Of a DNA stretch of 64,000 nucleotides, positions 44,978 through 53,585 are shown piece after piece. This DNA comes from Maribacter sp. ACAM166 (lineage in GTDB: Bacteria; Bacteroidota; Bacteroidia; Flavobacteriales; Flavobacteriaceae). Every line of letters starts with the position of its first letter. Position 1 is the stretch's first letter. The stretch is from positions 62,001 to 126,000 of the forward strand of contig NZ_VAUW01000005.1 in the NCBI RefSeq assembly GCF_005771495.1, in the 5' to 3' direction. The notes under the pieces were generated by a model. It saw only the letters and a list, made by a program, of their open reading frames with translations. It was not told the origin of the DNA and did no database searches. Made by a program: the position numbers and the translations under genes.

Positions 44978-46510
44978 TCAAAAATCGTCTATGTTATTGA
45001 TGACTAAAGCAGCACGTTCTTGTAATTCTACTAATTTAGTGTTGTCCATTTTAGCCAATAAACTCATCATCATATTCATTCTGTGGTTATCTTTAAAGTG
45101 TTCTTTTTTAGCTTCCAAAAAATTCCAGTATAATGCGTTAAAAGGACAAGCATCAGCACCTGTTTTTTTAGTATGGCTATAGTGACAGCTACCACAATAA
45201 TTACTCATTTTATTGATGTAATTGGCACTACTTACATATGGTTTTGTAGCTACAATGCCCCCATCCGCGAACTGGCTCATACCCCTTGTGTTGGTGATTT
45301 CAACCCATTCAATAGCATCGATATAAACACCTAGGTACCATTTGTCTACTTCATCGGGATCCACTTGGGCCAATAATGCGAAATTGCCTATCACCATTAA
45401 GCGTTGAATATGGTGTGCATAAGCGTCATTCAAACTTTGACCAATAGATTGCTTTAAGCAATTCATTTTGGTATTTCCTGTCCAAAAGAAATCCGGTAAT
45501 TTATTTGTATTGTTTAGGGTATTTAATTGTTTGTACTTTGGCATCTCTTTCCAATAGATGCCTCTCATATATTCTCGCCAACCCAAGATTTGACGAACGA
45601 AGCCTTCGACTTGAGATATGTTTATTTCCTTTGGATGTTCATAGAAGTAGTCTAAAACGGTATCAATAACTTCCTTAGGGGAGATTATTTTGGCATTCAT
45701 TGCAAAAGATAAGCGTGAATGAAAGAGGAATTTTTCATTTTCATGCATCGCATCTTGATAATCACCAAAATGGAGTAAAAGCTCTTGGCAAAAATAATCT
45801 AATGTAGAAAGACAGTCAGTTCTTGTAATAGGCCATTTGAAGGATTTTGACTCTATGTTACCGATGGTTTCTACTTGCGCGGCGTTCAGTTCATGAATTA
45901 TTTTGCGGACATTTTTAGTAAATGCTTTCTCATGAGGAATGCTAGGCTCTCCTTTCCATTTTTTACGGTTACTTTGGTCAAAATTCCATTTACCACCTTC
46001 TGGCTGGTCATTGTTTATCATAATATGATGCTTTTTTCGCATCATGCGGTAAAAGCTTTCCATGACCATTTGCTTTTTGCCCTCGTAGAACTCTTTTAGT
46101 TCATATCTACTTGTGTAAAAGTGTTCTGTGTCAAAACAATCAGATTCAATTTCTAATGATTCACAAATATTTTTCAACTGTTGGTCAAGACGATATTCAT
46201 CAGGTAATTGATATTCAAATTTTTTAGCGTTTGTTTTGTTAATGTATTTGGAAATTAGCTGTTCTAACTTTTGAGGGTTATCGGGGTCATTCAGTTTGAG
46301 GTAAATGAATTGGTGACCTTTTGAGGAAAGTTCACCTTCAAAACTTCGCATTGCCAAAAAGAAGGCCACTACTTTTTGAATGTGATGTTTTACATAGTCG
46401 GTTTCTTGTCTCATTTCTGCCATTAGGTAGGTGACATCGTCATCTACAGTTTGAAACCAAGAATGTTGTTGATTTAGCTGATCACCTAATATGAGTCGGA
46501 GTTTTTTCAT
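44978..46510 (-). CDS. Iron-sulfur bacterial cryptochrome/photolyase (PhrB-like, (6-4) type)
   Basis: A 510-residue FAD-binding photolyase of the FeS-BCP group, which repairs (6-4) photoproducts. The four 4Fe-4S ligands are visible at Cys351 (MNCLKQS), Cys439 and Cys442 (YCGSC) and Cys455 (DACPF); the spacing is the same as in Agrobacterium PhrB (350, 438, 441, 454). The N-terminal MKKLRLILGDQLN and RQILGWREYMRGIYW are typical. It lies 69 bp after the CRY-DASH stop in the same direction. Confidence 0.93.
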   Translation of the reverse strand: MKKLRLILGDQLNQQHSWFQTVDDDVTYLMAEMRQETDYVKHHIQKVVAFFLAMRSFEGELSSKGHQFIYLKLNDPDNPQKLEQLISKYINKTNAKKFEYQLPDEYRLDQQLKNICESLEIESDCFDTEHFYTSRYELKEFYEGKKQMVMESFYRMMRKKHHIMINNDQPEGGKWNFDQSNRKKWKGEPSIPHEKAFTKNVRKIIHELNAAQVETIGNIESKSFKWPITRTDCLSTLDYFCQELLLHFGDYQDAMHENEKFLFHSRLSFAMNAKIISPKEVIDTVLDYFYEHPKEINISQVEGFVRQILGWREYMRGIYWKEMPKYKQLNTLNNTNKLPDFFWTGNTKMNCLKQSIGQSLNDAYAHHIQRLMVIGNFALLAQVDPDEVDKWYLGVYIDAIEWVEITNTRGMSQFADGGIVATKPYVSSANYINKMSNYCGSCHYSHTKKTGADACPFNALYWNFLEAKKEHFKDNHRMNMMMSLLAKMDNTKLVELQERAALVINNIDDF

Positions 46511-46579
46511 TCAATTTTTGTATTTTTTAATCGGTCAATTCTTTATTTTTAAACACGTATGTCATTTTATTGTTACCCT

Positions 46580-47875
46580 TTAGAAAAGTGTTTCTTGCAG
46601 CCAGATTCTTTGATATTTACCACTACTGTCATACCGTTCGGCCTGCCCCTTAATATTGAACTTGCGGTCTCTTGGGTCATTGCCAACACCACTAGTATAC
46701 ATCCAATTTCCCCAATTACTGTGTACGTCATAATCTAACAACATACTCTCAAAATATGCTGCGCCTATTCGCCAATCTTGCTCTAGTTCTTTAGACCAGA
46801 AACTGGCAACATTTTGTCTTCCTCGATTGCTCATCCATCCCGTTTGCGCCAATTCTTTCATATTTGCATTAATAAATGGCTCTTTTGTGGCACCAGTAAT
46901 CCAATCGCTTCTTTCAGAGAGATCATCTTTCCATTCATACACTTTTTGAAGTATACCACCAACGTGAAAAATGTGGTCTTGATGTTTTAGAGAAACATAT
47001 TTAAAATAATCACGCCAAATAAGTTCGAAAATAAGCCAGTATGTATCTTGATTTTTCTTTATTTCGTTTTCAAATTTTATAACCTCCCAATATATTGTTC
47101 GAGGAGAAATACTTCCATTTGCTAACCAAGGCGATAATTTGGAGCTATAATCGTTACCTACTAAACCGTTTCTGGTTTTTTTATAAAAGGCCAGTTTTTT
47201 AGTTTCCCAAAAGTAGTGCTGTATCCTTTTCAGTGCTTCTAATTCACCACCATAAAAAGGGAATACAGTACGAGAGTCATGTTGAAAATCTTCTAATCCC
47301 AAATCGCTAAGCGTTGGAATATCTGTTGGATTGGAAACCCTATTGTCTTTGTCCATTTTGAGGTCAATAGATTGAAGTGGCCTTACGTTTATTTCTTTTT
47401 CACACTTTTTCCTGAAATAGGTAAAGACCTGTGGAAGGTCTTTGAAATTGGGGTAAGGAATATCGTCTGGATGAAAAAGAAATTGGTCGTATGCGTCAAC
47501 AAATTTTACGGTTGATGAGACTTTTGATTTCACCGAATCTAAAATAGTATTCTCATCTCGCGTCCATTCTTTTTGTAAAAATATAGTATCAATATTTTGA
47601 CTGTCAATCAACTTAGGTAGAATATCAACCGATTTGCCATAATATACAAATAGCGTAATGTTTAATTTCTCAAGTTCTTGTTGAAGTTGACGAATAGTTT
47701 CAATTAAAAATTGACCTCTAAATTTCTCGGTTCTTTTGAATCCGAAGCTATCGGTCTCAAAGAATATAGATTCAAAACAATAGAAACCTATTACTTTTCC
47801 CCCTTTCATGGCTTCATTCAAAGAAGTATTATCCTGGACTCTTAGGTCGTTTCTAAACCATATTAAATTATTCAT
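46580..47875 (-). CDS. DASH-type cryptochrome
   Basis: A 431-residue photolyase-homologue of the CRY-DASH group (single-stranded or loop pyrimidine-dimer repair / light sensing). Visible: NLIWFRNDLRVQDN at the start, the photolyase domain ending with NGLVGNDYSSKLSPWLANGSISPRTIY, FELIWRDYFKY, and DVHSNWGNWMYTSGVGNDPRDRKFN, the DASH signature. FAD should be bound by the C-terminal helical domain. Started at ATG 47875; a GTG two codons upstream is also open. The DUF2256 gene ends 27 bp upstream. Confidence 0.94.
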   Translation of the reverse strand: MNNLIWFRNDLRVQDNTSLNEAMKGGKVIGFYCFESIFFETDSFGFKRTEKFRGQFLIETIRQLQQELEKLNITLFVYYGKSVDILPKLIDSQNIDTIFLQKEWTRDENTILDSVKSKVSSTVKFVDAYDQFLFHPDDIPYPNFKDLPQVFTYFRKKCEKEINVRPLQSIDLKMDKDNRVSNPTDIPTLSDLGLEDFQHDSRTVFPFYGGELEALKRIQHYFWETKKLAFYKKTRNGLVGNDYSSKLSPWLANGSISPRTIYWEVIKFENEIKKNQDTYWLIFELIWRDYFKYVSLKHQDHIFHVGGILQKVYEWKDDLSERSDWITGATKEPFINANMKELAQTGWMSNRGRQNVASFWSKELEQDWRIGAAYFESMLLDYDVHSNWGNWMYTSGVGNDPRDRKFNIKGQAERYDSSGKYQRIWLQETLF

Positions 47876-47902
47876 CAGCACTCTAAAAATTTCGTATTAT
47901 TT

Positions 47903-48037
47903 TTATTTGTTTCTCCTGCATTTTTCACCACAATATTTCACCTCGTCCCAATTAGTTTCCCATTTTTTACGCCAATTGAAGGGTCTGTTGCAGGTTGCAC
48001 AGATTTTAGTAGGTAGATTTTCCTTTTTATGTGCCAT
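47903..48037 (-). CDS. DUF2256 small zinc-finger protein
   Basis: A 44-residue gene missed by length cut-offs: MAHKKENLPTKICATCNRPFNWRKKW..., ending YCGEKCRRNK. The CxxC...CxxxC four-cysteine pattern with FxWRKKW is the DUF2256 signature. DUF2256 is often found beside cryptochrome/photolyase genes, as here. Its ATG shares one base with the upstream stop (TAATG), so it is translationally coupled to the flavin reductase gene. Function unknown; nucleic-acid binding is plausible. Confidence 0.88.
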   Translation of the reverse strand: MAHKKENLPTKICATCNRPFNWRKKWETNWDEVKYCGEKCRRNK

Positions 48038-48714
48038 TAGAGTAATGATTTGGTAGCTTCATTTGGTTTGGGATAGGCTAATCTATCTAATAGGGTAGGT
48101 AGGGCATACCCATCTAAACCAATGGTTGCAATGGATTCTGCCTTATCCAACTGTACCCAACCATCCGCATGTATTAAATCTTCAGGCAAATAGATATGTT
48201 CAATCTGCCCAATAATTAAGAGGCAACCATTTTCCTTTATTTCATACTCATTGAGATAACGGCACCCTAGTTTAATTGTACTTTGGGCTACATAGGGAGC
48301 TGCAAAATCATCCAGATAAGATTCTGTTAAGTTCGTTTTTGAAAATTCAGATACATCCTCTTCATATTTTGCAGCCGTATGATGTGCATCGGTTATGATT
48401 TCTTTATTCACCTGATTTACTGTGAAATATCCTGTTTCCTTGAAATTGGAATACGTATTTCTTTTTACGGTTAATGGTCGAAGAATAAAGCCTAACATAG
48501 GCGGGTTACTACCAATATGTACAACGGAATTAAAAACGGCTAAATTGGTTACTCCTTTCTTAGATATAGTTCCTAGAAGGTTAGCAGACTTGTAGCCAGT
48601 ACAACTATTGATAAGGTGCGCTCTAAATCTACTAGGCATCTGCTCTAATTCTTTTTGTCTAAAATGTTTCAAATTATATTTTTTGTTTACTAAAAATACG
48701 AATAACTTAAACAA
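48037..48714 (-). CDS. Flavin reductase-like split-barrel protein
   Basis: A 225-residue FMN-binding split-barrel protein of the flavin reductase domain family. Features: INSCTGYKSANLLGTIS, then NLAVFNSVVHIGSNPPMLGFILRP and the TYSNFKETGYFTVNQVN segment, which line the FMN site. The ATG at 48714 gives 225 residues; a TTG at 48672 (LKHFRQKE) would be closer to homologues and is a real alternative. First gene of the photolyase cassette. Reduced flavin supply to the cryptochromes is my inference. Confidence 0.85.
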   Translation of the reverse strand: MFKLFVFLVNKKYNLKHFRQKELEQMPSRFRAHLINSCTGYKSANLLGTISKKGVTNLAVFNSVVHIGSNPPMLGFILRPLTVKRNTYSNFKETGYFTVNQVNKEIITDAHHTAAKYEEDVSEFSKTNLTESYLDDFAAPYVAQSTIKLGCRYLNEYEIKENGCLLIIGQIEHIYLPEDLIHADGWVQLDKAESIATIGLDGYALPTLLDRLAYPKPNEATKSLL

Positions 48715-48780
48715 TATTGAAGTAAGATTGAAAAAATGATTTGTTTAGTTTGTAGTATGAATGGTAGTAATAGGGCATAA

Positions 48781-48810
48781 TTTGCTACTTTTAACATTCA
48801 TTAAATTTTG
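48781..48810 (+). promoter_or_regulatory. Kynurenine monooxygenase promoter
   Basis: TTTG (48781-48784), 17 bp, then TAAATTTTG (48802-48810), one base longer than TAnnTTTG, 16 bp before the ATG at 48827. Confidence 0.5.
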
Positions 48811-48826
48811 GCGTTAGGCCTAATAC

Positions 48827-50179
48827 ATGACCCAAAGCACAAAAAACATAGCCATTATAGGCTCAGGACTTGTAGGTTCTTTACTTGCTATCTATTTAAA
48901 AAGATACGGACATAATATTACCGTTTTCGATAGAAGGCCCGACATTCGAAATATTGAATTCTCAGGAAGATCAATTAACCTAGCGATGAGCAACAGAGGC
49001 TGGAATGCCTTAAAGGCTGTTGGCATAGAGAAAGAGATAAAGGAGATAGCAATACCATTAGATAAGCGTGCTATGCACGTAGTCGGTAAGCCTGAGTATT
49101 ATCAAAAGTACGGTAAGGATGGTGAGGCGATATGGTCTATTTCCCGTGGCGTACTTAATAAACGAATGATTGATTTGGCCGAGAAAAACGGCGTAGATTT
49201 TCGTTTTGAAGAAAAGGTTTGGGATATTGATTTACCCGAGGCTAAAGTGTATACTGGTGATACCGAGAAAGGTGAATGGAAAGAATATCCTTTTGATTTG
49301 ATATTTGGTTGTGATGGTGCATTTTCAAGAGTGCGTCATAAGATGCAGCGACGTAGTCGGTTTGATTATTCCCAAGATTTTATAGATGTAGGGTATAAGG
49401 AATTGACTATACCGGCAAATACTGATGGTACTCATAAATTAGAGAAGCATTCTTTTCATATTTGGCCAAGAGGGAAGTTTATGTTTATAGCTATGCCCAA
49501 TTTAGATGGTAGTTTTACATGTACTTTATTCATGCCTTTTGAAGGAGCTATTTCTTTTGAAAGTATTAAAACGAAGAAGGACGCCGTTCAGTTTTTTAAC
49601 ACCTATTTTCCTGATGTTAAAAATGAAATAGAAAACTTAACCGAAGACTTTTTTAAGAATCCGACGAGTGCTATGGTTACGATGAAATGCTACCCATGGA
49701 CCTATTGGGATAAAGTAGCCCTTGTGGGTGATTCGGCGCATGCTGTAGTGCCTTTTTATGGTCAAGGAATGAACGCCGGTTTTGAAGATATTTTTGTGTT
49801 GGATGAAACCATAAAAGAATTTGGAGATGATTGGGAAAAGATATTTAGGACATATCAAGAGAAACGTAAACCCAATGCAGATGCTATTGCAGAACTGAGT
49901 TATCGAAATTTTGTGGAAATGAGTAGTAAAACGGCAGACTCCGAATTTTTATTACAAAAGAAAATAGAGAAGCATTTCTCAAGTAAACATCCGAATAAAT
50001 GGATTCCTGCCTATAGTAGGGTTACATTTTCTGAACGACCTTATGCTGAAGCTTTAGCTGCAGGTGATGCGCAAGAGCGCATAATGAAAGAGGTGATGAA
50101 AATACCGAATATTGCAGAAGAATGGGATAGTGTAGCGGTTGAGAAAATGATGTTGAATTTAGTTGGTGTTAGCACCTAA
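48827..50179 (+). CDS. kmo: Kynurenine 3-monooxygenase
   Basis: A 450-residue FAD-dependent aromatic hydroxylase making 3-hydroxykynurenine from kynurenine, O2 and NADPH. The FAD loop IIGSGLVGSLLAIYL is at the N-terminus, then FSGRSINLAMSNRG, and the second FAD motif VALVGDSAHAVVPFYGQGMNAG near residue 300. The C-terminal hydrophobic tail of eukaryotic enzymes is absent, so it is probably soluble. It complements kynU in the same window. Convergent, 4-bp overlap with the DUF4174 gene. Confidence 0.95.
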   Translation: MTQSTKNIAIIGSGLVGSLLAIYLKRYGHNITVFDRRPDIRNIEFSGRSINLAMSNRGWNALKAVGIEKEIKEIAIPLDKRAMHVVGKPEYYQKYGKDGEAIWSISRGVLNKRMIDLAEKNGVDFRFEEKVWDIDLPEAKVYTGDTEKGEWKEYPFDLIFGCDGAFSRVRHKMQRRSRFDYSQDFIDVGYKELTIPANTDGTHKLEKHSFHIWPRGKFMFIAMPNLDGSFTCTLFMPFEGAISFESIKTKKDAVQFFNTYFPDVKNEIENLTEDFFKNPTSAMVTMKCYPWTYWDKVALVGDSAHAVVPFYGQGMNAGFEDIFVLDETIKEFGDDWEKIFRTYQEKRKPNADAIAELSYRNFVEMSSKTADSEFLLQKKIEKHFSSKHPNKWIPAYSRVTFSERPYAEALAAGDAQERIMKEVMKIPNIAEEWDSVAVEKMMLNLVGVST

Positions 50180-50589
50180 TTGTTTGATTTCATTTCGGCT
50201 CTTCGCATCGGCATGCCATCGATAAGGTTATATATACCTTCTAGGTCTAAGGGGTAAGGGTGTTTTGTTTTGACGCCTCCATCTTTGCCGATTAATAAAT
50301 ACCCATTAAAATACTTAGGAAGGATATTAGATTTTTCGAATTCAACCTCCTTTTCGTCTAGGTCATAGAGCTTATTCTCTTTAAATAGAAATATGATAAT
50401 AGCTCGTTCATTGAGTTCTTTAGCACTACCCTCTATTATTTTTAAAGCAGTTTTAGTGTGAAAAGAATCAGAATTGTTCTCGGAAAGAATTAAAACCCTA
50501 TTCTTCCATGTATAGTCCGATAATTTTTGAGCGGTTAGCGAGGTACCTTGAATCATGAAGAGGACTAGTATTGTTTTTAAAATATGCAT
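50176..50589 (-). CDS. DUF4174 family exported protein
   Basis: A 137-residue protein with signal peptide MHILKTILVLFMIQGTSLTAQ followed by the DUF4174 domain: YTWKNRVLILSE, then a central strand-helix region, then the C-terminal LLIGKDGGVKTK and LIDGMPMRRAEM signatures. The fold resembles a thioredoxin-like one but with no CxxC. Start ATG 50589 is chosen for the signal peptide. Function unknown. It overlaps the kmo stop by 4 bp in convergent orientation. Confidence 0.85.
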   Translation of the reverse strand: MHILKTILVLFMIQGTSLTAQKLSDYTWKNRVLILSENNSDSFHTKTALKIIEGSAKELNERAIIIFLFKENKLYDLDEKEVEFEKSNILPKYFNGYLLIGKDGGVKTKHPYPLDLEGIYNLIDGMPMRRAEMKSNN

Positions 50590-50605
50590 GGTTATTAATA
50601 TAACC

Positions 50606-50637
50606 AAAAAATGCCATCTTTATAAAGATGGCATTTT
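50606..50637 (-). terminator. Terminator of the coiled-coil gene
   Basis: A long perfect palindrome, AAAATGCCATCTT / AAGATGGCATTTT around a TATA centre, 20 bp after the stop at 50658. Symmetrical A and T runs make it bidirectional. Confidence 0.8.
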
Positions 50638-50657
50638 TATTTATGACTTAAATATTG

Positions 50658-51437
50658 CTATAATTTAGCAAACATTTTATACATTTTTTCACTTTCTTCC
50701 TCTGCCAATGTAGGGTCAACTAAAATACGACCACTATGCTCATCTGTAATGATTTTTTTTCTTGAAGCGATTTCCACTTGTACTTGTGGTGGAATAGTAA
50801 AGAAAGAACCACCAGATGCACCTCTTTCGATGGGAACTACTGCTAAGCCATTCTTTACATTATTTCTAATACGTGCATATGCCTTAATCAAACGCTCTTC
50901 AATTTTATCTTGATACTTGATTGATTCTTGTAACAAGGCTTTTTCTTCTTTTTCTGTTTCGGCAAGAATAGCATTCAATTCACTTTTCTTATGCTTTAAA
51001 TGCGCATCACGTTCAGATAGACGTTCTTTCGTTTCTGAAATAACCGCTTTCTTCTGGTCGATTTGAGCTTTAAATTCTTTTATGTTCTTATCAGCTAATT
51101 GAATTTCCAATTCTTGAAATTCCAATTCTTTACTTATAGAATTGAACTCTCTACTGTTTCGAACGTTTTTTTGTTGCTCACCATATTTTTTAATTAAAGT
51201 CTTTGCTTCTTCAATAAGGTTTTTCTTAGCTCCAATTTCGAAATTTATATTTTCTAAATCAGATTTAAGTTTATCCATTCTCGTTTTTAGGCCAAGGACT
51301 TCATCTTCCAAATCTTCTACTTCTAAAGGGAGTTCACCACGAACATTCCTTATTTCATCAACTCTAGAATCAATTAATTGCAAATCATATAATGCTCTTA
51401 ACTTTGCTTCTACAGAGGAATCTTCTTTTTTTGCCAT
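50658..51437 (-). CDS. Coiled-coil protein with a cysteine-less zinc ribbon (DUF164/CT398-like)
   Basis: A 259-residue protein: a long antiparallel coiled coil (about residues 10-180), then a C-terminal region homologous to the C4 zinc ribbon of CT398/HP0958 proteins. In this gene the ribbon reads RGASGGSFFTIPPQ and TDEHSGRILVDP, so Ser, Gly and Asp/His replace the usual CGGC and CxxCGR cysteines; no cysteine is present in that part. Family members elsewhere act in RNA binding, flagella or sigma-factor contacts. It lies one base after Nif3, on one transcript. Confidence 0.85.
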   Translation of the reverse strand: MAKKEDSSVEAKLRALYDLQLIDSRVDEIRNVRGELPLEVEDLEDEVLGLKTRMDKLKSDLENINFEIGAKKNLIEEAKTLIKKYGEQQKNVRNSREFNSISKELEFQELEIQLADKNIKEFKAQIDQKKAVISETKERLSERDAHLKHKKSELNAILAETEKEEKALLQESIKYQDKIEERLIKAYARIRNNVKNGLAVVPIERGASGGSFFTIPPQVQVEIASRKKIITDEHSGRILVDPTLAEEESEKMYKMFAKL

Positions 51438-51438
51438 A

Positions 51439-52533
51439 TTAAAAATAATTGATAGGATTTGTTATGCTTTCCGATAAATGGATTGCAAAATTAGGAATTT
51501 TTTTCGTAAGATAATCAACTAAAAGGTTTTTTGTAAACTGCTCAGTTTCAAAGTGTCCTATATCTGCCAAAACCATTTGGTTTTCAGCTTCATAAAATTG
51601 GTGATATTTTAAGTCAGCAGTAATGAAAACATCTGCTCCAGCTGCTTTTGCCGCACCAATTGCAAAGGCACCACTGCCGCCTAAAACGGCAATTTTTTTA
51701 ATGGGTTTGTTCAATAGTTTTGAATGCCGAACCATCTGAGTCTTCATTTTTAACTTTAAATCATTTAGAAACTCCTTTTCTGATACCTCTTTTTTCAATT
51801 CTCCTATCATACCGATACCTATATAAGCATTGGTGTTATCCAACGTTTGAATGTCATAAGCCACTTCTTCGTAAGGATGGCTTTCGATTAAACTGTTTAC
51901 AATAGTATGTTCATCGGCTTTACCGAAAATACAAGTTAACATCACCTCTTTCTCTGTATGGGTTTCTCCAATAATGCCTTTAACTGGGTTGGCATTATCA
52001 TGTGCCTTATACGTTCCTTTTCCTTCGGTAGAAAAACTACAATTAGAATAGTTTCCTATTTTCCCTGCACCAGCATTAAAAAGAACCTCTCTAACTTTTT
52101 CGACACTGTCTAATGGTATATACGTCGTTAATTTTTTTAATGTATTCTTTTGAGGTATCAGTATGTTTGTGTTTGTTAGGTTCAATACCTCGCAAATTTT
52201 AGCATTTACACCCTTGGGGGAGTTATCTAAAGCGGTATGAATAGCATAGATGGCAATATTGTTTTGAATGGCTTTAATTACTACGCGTTCAACGTAATTC
52301 TTGCCCGTAATTTTCTTAAGACCGCCAAAAATAATGGGGTGAAAACTTACGATTAGATTGCAGTTTTTAGTAATTGCTTCATCCACAACATTTTCAAGGG
52401 TGTCTAAGGTGACTAAGACCCCAGTTAATTCGGTCGATGCGTCCCCTACCAAGAGGCCAACGTTGTCAAAGTCTTCTGCGTAAGATAATGGAGCAAAGTC
52501 CTCTAAGATTTGTGTTATGTGGTTTATGGTCAT
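51439..52533 (-). CDS. Nif3-like dinuclear metal centre protein
   Basis: A 364-residue NIF3/YbgI/DUF34 protein. Conserved blocks: LSYAEDFDNVGLLVGD near residue 18, SFHPIIFGGLKKITG near residue 65, AIYAIHTALDNSPKGVN, and C-terminal GGSGAFAIGAAKAAGADVFITADLKYHQF and IGHFETEQ; the histidines and aspartates hold two metals. An inserted CutA-like domain in the middle is typical of the longer form. Start ATG 52533 is chosen (MTINHITQ). Possibly GTP cyclohydrolase-related; function unsettled. Confidence 0.9.
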   Translation of the reverse strand: MTINHITQILEDFAPLSYAEDFDNVGLLVGDASTELTGVLVTLDTLENVVDEAITKNCNLIVSFHPIIFGGLKKITGKNYVERVVIKAIQNNIAIYAIHTALDNSPKGVNAKICEVLNLTNTNILIPQKNTLKKLTTYIPLDSVEKVREVLFNAGAGKIGNYSNCSFSTEGKGTYKAHDNANPVKGIIGETHTEKEVMLTCIFGKADEHTIVNSLIESHPYEEVAYDIQTLDNTNAYIGIGMIGELKKEVSEKEFLNDLKLKMKTQMVRHSKLLNKPIKKIAVLGGSGAFAIGAAKAAGADVFITADLKYHQFYEAENQMVLADIGHFETEQFTKNLLVDYLTKKIPNFAIHLSESITNPINYF

Positions 52534-52583
52534 TTTAATGAAAAATAAGGTATTCAAAGATAAATTATTATAATTTCGTACTG

Positions 52584-53585
52584 ATGCACGTGCTACGAAA
52601 ACTTCTTTTTCCTATTTCTTTAGTATACGCTTTAATCGTGTTTTTGAGAAATCGATTGTATGATTTAGGTATTTTTTCATCAATGTCATTCCATACGAAA
52701 ACTATTTGTGTGGGAAATCTTAGTGTTGGTGGTACCGGAAAAACACCGATGATAGAATTATTGGTGAGGTCGTTAGAAAAGAATTTCCGCATTGCGATTT
52801 TGAGTAGAGGCTATAAAAGAAAGTCAAAGGGGTTTTTACTAGCAACTAGTCAAACAAGTGTTGAGAATTTGGGAGATGAACCATTTCAATTAAAATCTAA
52901 GTTTCCAATGGTTTCGGTTGCAGTAGATGCCGATAGAAGAAATGGAATCATGCAATTGGAAAAGTCTGTTAAACCAGATGTTATTCTTTTGGATGATGCC
53001 TTTCAACATCGTAAAGTAAAACCTGATTTTGCAATTCTATTAACCCCGTATGATAATTTATATGTTGATGATTGGTACTTACCGACTGGAAATTTGCGAG
53101 ATGCTAAGGCTGAGGCAAAAAGAGCTAGCATAATTGTGGTGACAAAATGCCCAAATGATATATCGATTTCAGAAAGAAATACAATACGAGCTAAAATCGA
53201 GCCTTTACCTAATCAAAAAGTGCTGTTTAGCTATTTGGCGTATAATAAAAACCTAAAGGGAATTAACATAGAACTCTCGGAGCTAAAAAATAGAAAAGTA
53301 ACTTTAGTGACTGGTATTGCGAATCCATTGCCACTGGAAGCTTTTTTGCTCGACGAAGGCATTGCCTTTGAACATATGAAATTTAGTGATCATCATTTTT
53401 TTACGAAACAGGAATTTGCTGTTTTAAAAGAAAAGGAATGTATTCTTACTACCGAAAAAGATTATGTGCGGCTAAGGAGTGAACTTTCACAGCTACATTA
53501 CATCGAAGTATCGCACCAATTTTTAGATGGGGATATTCAACTATTTGAAAATGAATTAGAAGTTTTTATGACAACGAATTCCTAA
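52584..53585 (+). CDS. lpxK: Tetraacyldisaccharide 4'-kinase
   Basis: A 333-residue lipid A kinase that phosphorylates the 4' position. Hallmarks: an N-terminal amphipathic/membrane segment, the Walker A-like GNLSVGGTGKTPMIELL (residues about 45-60), LSRGYKRKSKGF, GDEPFQLKSKFP, and DDAFQHRKVKPD. The C-terminal FSDHHFFTKQEF and TEKDYVRL are typical of the second domain. The stop overlaps the convergent histidine kinase gene by 20 bp. Confidence 0.94.
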   Translation: MHVLRKLLFPISLVYALIVFLRNRLYDLGIFSSMSFHTKTICVGNLSVGGTGKTPMIELLVRSLEKNFRIAILSRGYKRKSKGFLLATSQTSVENLGDEPFQLKSKFPMVSVAVDADRRNGIMQLEKSVKPDVILLDDAFQHRKVKPDFAILLTPYDNLYVDDWYLPTGNLRDAKAEAKRASIIVVTKCPNDISISERNTIRAKIEPLPNQKVLFSYLAYNKNLKGINIELSELKNRKVTLVTGIANPLPLEAFLLDEGIAFEHMKFSDHHFFTKQEFAVLKEKECILTTEKDYVRLRSELSQLHYIEVSHQFLDGDIQLFENELEVFMTTNS

